Shown here piece after piece: positions 57,305-64,000 of a stretch of DNA of 64,000 nucleotides. The notes beneath the pieces were generated by a model that had not been told where the DNA came from, made no database searches, and saw only the letters and a list, made by a program, of their open reading frames with translations. How positions within the stretch are numbered: position 1 is the first letter of the stretch; every line of letters starts with the position of its first letter. The position numbers and the translations under genes were made by a program. This stretch comes from Antedon bifida (taxonomy: Eukaryota; Echinodermata; Crinoidea; Comatulida; Antedonidae): NCBI GenBank assembly GCA_963402885.1, contig OY727096.1:27137820-27201819 (forward strand). The letters run 5' to 3'.

Positions 57305-58427
57305 TTAGTTGTGATAGCCCTGAATTTCAGAGTAGTGTATAGGTATATAGGTTGCTTTCACAACGCCCTAAATTTGGTTAACTGCTCTAAACCATTGAAG
57401 AAATTATGGTTGATCTGCATGCATGCATGTATGTCTGTAATGTTATTTTTTTATTGATGTTTTATGGATGTACACGTACTACGCGTGCCTGCCATCGGGA
57501 CACCTGCTGTAGACCTATTACAGCAATAGCCCAGAACTTCCAAAAACTAACTACACTTATAGATAAGCCTAAGGTACACATACGGATTTCTATCAAGACT
57601 TGAAATACAATGAAAAACACAAGTTGTTCTTGATGAAGCTGATTCTCGGTGCTGTCATCATAATATGCAAATGATGTACAGGGTAACATGTAGGCACATC
57701 ACATGCGACGACGATTCAATTCAATTTATTCCGGATTTTACATGAACAATACTAACAACAAAACACACATACAATACACATGCTAGACCCGGGGGACTCC
57801 AACAGCGAACTGGACTGATATCTATGTGGAGAATCGAGTAGCCTACTTGATCGTCTGCGTCAAAAGGGTTCGAGTTGTCATGATCACTATTTACCGTGTT
57901 GGCGCACCATACACGTTTAATATATAATACTAGTTTATCTCCTCTCCATTAAATTATCATATTTGTAATTATGTTTCGTAAAAAGCAATATCATCACAAA
58001 GCTTTAAAAATATATTATTATCATATTCTTTAACATTGAATGTCATAGAAGCTACCTCAAGGTGAAGAATCTATTCAAAATGGGGAAAATATATAATATG
58101 TCAAACGCATCAGTGTTATAATGAAAAAGGATGACGCGACAGTCGGACCATTGGTTTCCGGGGCTAACGGCATTCAGATGCAGAATCATGCTACACTTTT
58201 GTCTCCCTTTCTCCCTTAAGTTTCGCCTTGTCACATCTCAATCTATTATTACCCGTATGATTGCCAACAAGAAAATAGTTCATGACTAAGTTCATGACTG
58301 AAGTAGTGAACACGTGACTGAATTCATAGCATGCTCTGGGCAAATGGCGATTGCTGATGGGATATTATTAGTTTAGGATACATGAACAAGCACTAACTAA
58401 CTGTGTATTCTATCTTGTCTCATGTAA

Positions 58428-58632
58428 TGCGCTAACCAAATACGTATTTCTTTTCACAAAACTATTTCTGTTGAACATAGTATTATGCTCACTGATCCAA
58501 AACTCTGGAATAACGTACCAGTTCCCATCAAAAGTGCCTTATCAAAGAAGGGTTTTTCTTTTAAATTGAAACGACACCTCTTTGATGGTTTATGTCCGTC
58601 GTTGCCTTTTGTGTTACGTACTGTATTATGAA
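58428..58632 (+). pseudogene. LINE reverse-transcriptase C-terminal remnant
   Basis: An open stretch ending in a stop at 58,630 reads DPKLWNNVPVPIKSAL then FSFKLKRHLFDGL. This is the LWN-P-IK-FK-LKRHL pattern that ends many non-LTR retrotransposon polymerases. No catalytic domain is present, so it is a 5'-truncated dead copy. Confidence 0.6.
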
Positions 58633-58699
58633 AGTTATTAATAGCAACATTTTAAAAAAGTTATGTGTAATCATCCTTCATATTCAGAGATATCAATTT

Positions 58700-58806
58700 A
58701 TGCACGCGCGCCGTTTTATCATCATTTGAATGGCGCGCGCGTCGTTTTATCATCATTTGAATGGCGCGCGCGTCGTTTTATCATCATTTGAATGGCGCGC
58801 GCGTAA
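58700..58806. repeat. 31-bp minisatellite with GCGCGCGCG cores, about 3.5 units
   Basis: Units of TTTTATCATCATTTGAATGG followed by CGCGCGCGTCG. This is the second array in the window that pairs a GC-alternating core with an AT-rich spacer. Confidence 0.88.
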
Positions 58807-59324
58807 GTTGACGAGGTATGACTACAGTACGATATGCGAGTTGTATGCTATGATACAACGAAGATGTTCATTCGTACATTTTATTTAGTGGGTAATCTGG
58901 ATGCCTCGCATTGTTGAAATTTTAAATCAACGTCTTCAACCTAATTATGTTCCTCAAATTAATTAAACGTTCATCATTTGTGATGTATGCCCTGATCATT
59001 AAAATGACATTAACAATCTTTCAAAAATAAATTGATGTCAACCAACTTAAATTCTTCCATTTACGAATTTGATTGATATTTTATTATCGCTGTACCTTCT
59101 TCAAATGATATTCTGTTCCTTTGACTCTGTGGCGTCACATGTTGATGCGACTTTACGAATACTTCAATACGATATCTCATCACATTCGCCAAAGTTGGAT
59201 TTGCGAAGACTAAATACTATACATTTGTACGTTGTGTACTCTAATAGAAAAGGGCAATATGTGTGTGATATGTTATATAAACATCGTATTAAGACGAAAG
59301 TGTATAAATTTGCTCATCATAGCC

Positions 59325-59430
59325 GATTGTCAGTACTGTTCTATAATTTGCACAGTAACATTGTCAAATGCTGTGATACAGTGTCACATTTGTATTACAT
59401 ATGACGCCTGTATCATGCCATAAGCAGGAT
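59325..59430. repeat. GATACAGTGTCACAT-family dispersed repeat
   Basis: ATAGCCGATTGTCAGTACTG, TGCTGTGATACAGTGTCACA and ATATGACGCCTGTATCATG align with 52,025-52,170 and, less well, 4,640-4,700. Confidence 0.5.
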
Positions 59431-59739
59431 AAGTGACCTGACCTTAATCTTAAATTCAGTATGTTCTGATTTATTAAAGAAGAGAGTTTAGGCCTACATG
59501 TGATGCATACGTGATGTTACAAAATATGTCTATCTGGATATATATACAGTAGGCCTTTATCGTGAGATACACTATAAGAAAATATATTATTTACACTGTT
59601 TAACCTATAGTTAGGTCAATTGACAGTATAGCAGACAGAGAATCGCAGGCGTTGTTTAAATATTAATAAAATGCTTGAAACACTGGCAAGGTGATTAATT
59701 TTAATAATTCAATTCAGTTGCGGTATATAGGTATATAAA

Positions 59740-60065
59740 AACATACGAGTGTACTTTAAAAAAAAACTAATATTGTAGAGTACACCCGCTTCATGCTTCA
59801 TTGTACAGACAAAGTATCTCACGAATATAAGCTTTTTATTTATTCATTTTTTTTTTATCAAAAAAAGATTTCCAAAGACAAACAAACAAGCATCACAAGA
59901 CATTATTAATAATAGGTACATCAAAACATACGAGTGTACTTTAAAAAAAAAAATTTTTTTTAAATAATATTTCACCCGCTTAATAAATGATTCATTGTAC
60001 AGACGTGTCTCACGAATATAAGCTTTTTATTTATTCTTTCTCCAACAAACAAGCATCACAAGACA
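59740..60065. repeat. Direct duplication of about 180 bp
   Basis: ACATACGAGTGTACTTTAAA, then CACCCGCTT, TTCATTGTACAGAC, CTCACGAATATAAGCTTTTT and ACAAACAAGCATCACAAGAC occur at 59,742-59,901 and again at 59,928-60,065. Confidence 0.75.
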
Positions 60066-60130
60066 CTTTAGGCCTACTCTAATAATAAATGTTTCATAGT
60101 CACAATTTAAATTTTTTTTCCCGAATATTA

Positions 60131-60254
60131 AGCTTGGTTCCCACTAGGACACAGCTTCGACGTGATGAATTATTCGAATTGTCACCTGTGATTGGTCAAC
60201 TCGCTTGCGTTGCGTCTACCGTCCTTACGTAGCGTCTCTAGTGGGAACGATGCT
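60131..60254. mobile_element. Harbinger-like GGTTCCCACTAG MITE, 124 bp
   Basis: AGCTTGGTTCCCACTAGG...TAGTGGGAACGATGCT, flanked by TTA (60128-60130 and 60255-60257). Confidence 0.82.
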
Positions 60255-60799
60255 TTACACGCGTGGCATACGCGTGGCAAGCTTAATTCACGATAACGCA
60301 TTCTATTACACTTTCCTTTGCAATGTGTTAAACAAATTAAACGGTGCTCGCATATTGCACGAATTAACTCGTGCTCCATGCAAGGATTGATGACGTTGAT
60401 TGGATATATTTTCACACAATGCATTCTGGGATTAAGTAAGCATGGAACTTACAATTATAATTATACAGAGAAATGAACTACTTTATTTTTTCTTTTACAC
60501 AAGGATAATTGTTGTTATAGAAAAATTATCCCTTGATCTCGATTTGATAAGTTTCATTTAAAACTACAAATCAGGCGCCTACAGCAAAATATTATGGCAT
60601 AATGGTAACATGTCATTTAACAGTCAGACATTACTTACAATAATGAAAATCAAAAGGTTAACAATTTTCAAAAGCCAACTATTTTTTTTCTCTTGACATA
60701 TAGATTTTGTAATAATTGACATGATGTCCATTGCTAATCACGTCGATTCTAATGGCTCGTTCAGGTTTATCTATTTAACCGGGTAAGTTGGTTCCATTA

Positions 60800-61022
60800 A
60801 GCCTGGTTCCCACTTGCGACGCAAAGTAACGCAACCTACGCAACGTAAGAAAATGCCCTTCCAATAATTGTGTTTGCCTCCGTCTGCGTGAAATCAAACC
60901 TGCGATGTTTGCAGCACAGTTGCGTCGTCGGTTCCCACTTGATTACTTGATTACGCAATACAGAACTTTACGTCAATACGTCGTAGCGTTGCGTTACGTT
61001 GCGTTCTAGTGGGAAGCACGCT
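60800..61022. mobile_element. Harbinger-like MITE, long form, reverse orientation
   Basis: AGCCTGGTTCCCACTTGCG...CTAGTGGGAAGCACGCT with TTA on both sides. The inner CCAATAATTGTGTTTGCCTC segment is the reverse of the copy at 61,060. Confidence 0.85.
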
Positions 61023-61059
61023 TTAGTTTAATATTTATTTGGTGGGATGAATAAACTTA

Positions 61060-61262
61060 AGCGTGGTTCCCACTAGCGACGCAACGCAGTGACGTATTGA
61101 CGCAAAGTGCTGTATTGCGTAATCACAAGTGGGAACCCGCGACGCAACAGTGCTGCAAACATCGCAGGTTTGATTTCACGCAGGCGGGGGCAAACACAAT
61201 TATTGGAAGGGCATTTTCTTACGTTGCGTAGGTTATGTTACGTCGCTAGTGAGAACCAAGCT
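61060..61262. mobile_element. Harbinger-like MITE, long form, 203 bp
   Basis: AGCGTGGTTCCCACTAGCG...TAGTGAGAACCAAGCT, flanked by TTA on both sides (61057-61059 and 61263-61265). A 3-bp TTA/TAA target is typical of the PIF/Harbinger superfamily. Confidence 0.85.
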
Positions 61263-61461
61263 TTACCCGGATAATAACTAAACCTGAACGAGCCCTAAAA
61301 CCATTACCATCTGGACATCTTCCCTGTGGACAATTATCCCCCGAAAAAACTCCATGAGGACATAGTAGCACTCGACAAATAATTGTCTGTAGTAATAGCT
61401 ATAATAAAGAATATGAATACAGCATTATAGGTACGTATCACCATAATCACATCCTTAGTAA

Positions 61462-61640
61462 AGCTTGGTTCCCACTAGAACGTAACGCAAGGACGTAAAC
61501 GCAACGCAAGCGTTTTAACCAATGACAAGCGAAGTTATAGACAGTTAGCAATCACAAGCGAATAAGCCATCGCTTGTGATTGGTCAATTCACTTGCGTTG
61601 CGTTACGTCCTTGCGTTGCGTCGCTAGTGGGAACCACGCT
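61462..61640. mobile_element. Harbinger-like MITE, short palindromic form, 179 bp
   Basis: AGCTTGGTTCCCACTAGAAC...CGCTAGTGGGAACCACGCT. It can fold almost end to end. Nearly the same sequence is nested at 57,042-57,220. The right flank is TTA and the left flank TAA. Confidence 0.85.
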
Positions 61641-61643
61641 TTA

Positions 61644-61850
61644 AGCGTGGTTCCCACTAGCAACGTAACGTAACGCAAACGACGCAACGTAAGAAAATCC
61701 CTTCCAATAATTGTGTTTGCCCCCGCCGCCTGCGTGAAATCAAATCTGTGATGTTTGCAGCACTATTGCGTCGTCGGTTCCCACTTGTGATTACGCTATA
61801 CAACACGTTGCGTCAATACGTTGTTGCGTTGCGTCCTAGTGGGAACATTA
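61644..61850. mobile_element. Harbinger-like MITE abutting its neighbour across a shared TTA
   Basis: AGCGTGGTTCCCACTAGCAA...CTAGTGGGAACA. Only TTA (61641-61643) separates it from the element ending at 61,640. Its right end is slightly eroded. Confidence 0.8.
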
Positions 61851-62511
61851 TTATAATTAGGATCAAAATTTAATATGTTATAGACAAAATTATAATACTG
61901 AATTTTATAGTAAATACCAACTCATGCTTACTTAATCCCAACTATCTAAACTGAACAGACAGTTGTTATAGTGTCAACAATAAATAATATGAGTACATTA
62001 TTATCATAATGAAAGTATCCTTATTATCTCATATAATCTAAAATAAAAAAATCAATATTGATATGTTATATAATGAAAATAATTTGTAATACTGAAATTA
62101 ACCACAGGTGGTTTGCAGAAAAACGTTAACACTAACGTATTTTTTTGTAAAAGAGGCGATATTAGAAGAAATAAACATTAACCCATGTGTGACTAAGGTT
62201 GTAGTCAGCAGACGGGAAACTACATCTCCTGTTTGTTGCATCTAGGCATAATACCGTGCCGTACAAAAATCTGGTTAACTTTTATATTAAAACGTTTGCT
62301 AACAAATTCTTGTTTTCTCTTTTGACTCACAGAACATGATGATCACCATGATTTATTAATCAAATGTCAAATCTAGTTTTTATGGTTTTTATTCATTTTT
62401 CGAGACATCTTTAAATTGTCAGATTAAATCTGCCATCCTTGTATTCAAATCCGTATATTTTCATGTGAACAAGACGAAGGCATTATTCTGTCAAAATAGT
62501 TATTATTTTAT
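61851..62511. other. No gene seen
   Basis: AT-rich, without recognisable repeats or open frames. Confidence 0.4.
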
Positions 62512-62797
62512 GATTACACTAGGCAGCATCATAGATTACACTACGCGGCATCATAGATTACACTACGCGGCATCATAGATTACACTACGCGGCATCATAG
62601 ATAACACTACACGGCATCATAGATAACACTACGCGGCATATATAGATAACACTACGCGGCATATATAGATAACACTACGCGGCATCATAGATTGCACTAC
62701 ACGGCATCATAGATTATACTACGCGGCATCGTAGATTACACTACACGGCATCATATATTATACTACGCGGCATCGTAGATTACACTACACGGCATAG
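62512..62797. repeat. 22-bp minisatellite, about 13 units
   Basis: The unit GATTACACTACGCGGCATCATA varies at few sites (CACGG/CGCGG, ATCGTAG, GGCATATATAG). Variants are interspersed, suggesting higher-order duplication of two- and three-unit blocks. Confidence 0.9.
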
Positions 62798-64000
62798 ATT
62801 ACATAATGAAGCGCGCGAAAATACAATGCGAATGTTCACATATTATTTACCGTACGTGTGTTTGGTTCAATCTCTGTATTTGATCCCAATTCTAATTGTT
62901 ACATTTTCATATACCATTCATAAGCAATTTATATTCTTGGGTTCTTTTTTATTTTGATTCATTTTATTAGATTTTGTTTCTTTTTCTTTTTATTTTATTC
63001 CACTCAGTATATTGTACAACATAGGTGTATCCCGTCCTTGTCATGAGGTAATTTCCCGAATGATCGTGATCAAAAAACGATACTGGGTTTGGTCTACTAG
63101 CGCTCCTGCTTCTTAGAAGCACTGATGAAGAAAGCCTACCCGGTACTGACTACTATAGAATGGTCCCGAGAGACAATGACTTTTTATTTCCAAAACGCAA
63201 GAAACGTACGCGCGCCGCAAATAATTTGACCAATCACGACACAATGGATAATCTTGTCACGTTAGTAAATCTTCTGAATATTTGTTATATTATTGTTTTT
63301 AGACATTAAGTTTGATTTACAATATTTTTACGAAGTAGGTGAAAGTTTTATTTCTGTTTGCATTGTGTCTAATGATTTGCAATTATACAAACAACTATAA
63401 TTATTTAGTTTCAGTATCGTGTATTTAAACTTTAATAAATGTAGGACATGTTATCATAGCGCGGTCAATTAACTTTAAAGAAAACAAACCATTGTGCAGC
63501 GCGGATGAATATAATTCGAATCAATTATGGTGCTTAGTATTTTTTTTTAAATATGTAAATATAATCATTGATTTATTGCTATTTAAGACGTGATATGACT
63601 TGTAGTTGTATCATTCCAATTTCACTATTGAAATCAACATGAATATTTTCATTAATATTTAATCTGCCTTCGTAACAACTATGCTGATTTGTCCCAATAC
63701 GTAATTTTAAATATATTTTGATATAAAAATCAATTTTAGAAAATTACCGAACGTTTTAAAATATCATGAATGAGATGTAAAGTTTCGTTTTAATATATTT
63801 TTTTTTCGAGATTCAATTTAACTTCAACAGAAACTTTAAATTAAACATTTAATTGTTGACACATATGAGAATTCAAATCTTCAATTTTAGTTGGATATTG
63901 TCTCCGCCGAGTTCACCTTCTCTTATTGTATGCCTTACACGCTCTTTTCTCTGTTGGATTTAGTCGGGTTAACTTGTCGTATTGGTCGAATAACGTGCGT
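62798..64000. other. No gene seen at the right edge
   Basis: AT-rich. A GC-richer patch near 63,180-63,240 (ACGTACGCGCGCCGC) has no exon signal. Confidence 0.4.

Noticed and set aside
59069-59404. 111-codon plus-strand open frame
   Set aside because: No recognisable domain. Its 3' half overlaps a dispersed repeat (GATACAGTGTCACAT family), so it is unlikely to be a gene.

Overview
The window is nuclear DNA of an animal: AT-rich, with spliced genes carrying long introns and a dense load of short non-autonomous DNA transposons, SINE-like pieces and minisatellites. The three genes I can build are a Pumilio close to vertebrate PUM2, a SWIM zinc-finger protein derived from a Mutator-like transposase, and a secreted F5/8C-kringle-LamG-PAN mosaic. 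Together with the AT richness they fit a marine invertebrate deuterostome, most likely an echinoderm (a crinoid would fit). The species assignment is inference and cannot be settled from the sequence alone.

Layout. (1) About 313-10,970, minus strand: a Pumilio gene. Fourteen coding exons could be joined in frame, giving 984 codons; the last PUF repeats run off the left edge. A 5' UTR intron and a TATA/CRE promoter are proposed near 11.0 kb. (2) 11,978-15,940, plus strand, head to head with Pumilio: a four-exon, 804-residue SWIM/MULE-transposase-like protein with its DDE-type residues apparently intact. TTAA-flanked MITEs sit in two of its introns and on both sides of it. (3) 16-21.6 kb: repeats, including a 1.4-kb element with inverted arms of about 300 bp that has a second element with perfect 32-bp ends nested in it. 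(4) 22,021-27,977, minus strand: a seven-exon, 542-residue secreted mosaic protein whose introns are all phase 1. (5) 28-64 kb: no gene that I can support. This part is a mosaic of at least seven repeat families (hAT-like with 8-bp duplication, Harbinger-like with TTA duplication, AGTCGCGTG-ended, CACTG-ended and others), a LINE reverse-transcriptase tail, tRNA-like/SINE pieces and several minisatellites, some with GC-alternating cores.

The three genes do not form a pathway. Pumilio is a cytoplasmic mRNA repressor, the SWIM protein is probably a nuclear DNA-binding or transposase-derived factor, and the mosaic protein is extracellular. The most unusual global signal is the palindromic octamer TAGGCCTA, present about 34 times by eye where about one copy is expected. 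All exon boundaries were derived by hand from splice signals, phase and protein similarity; no search was run.
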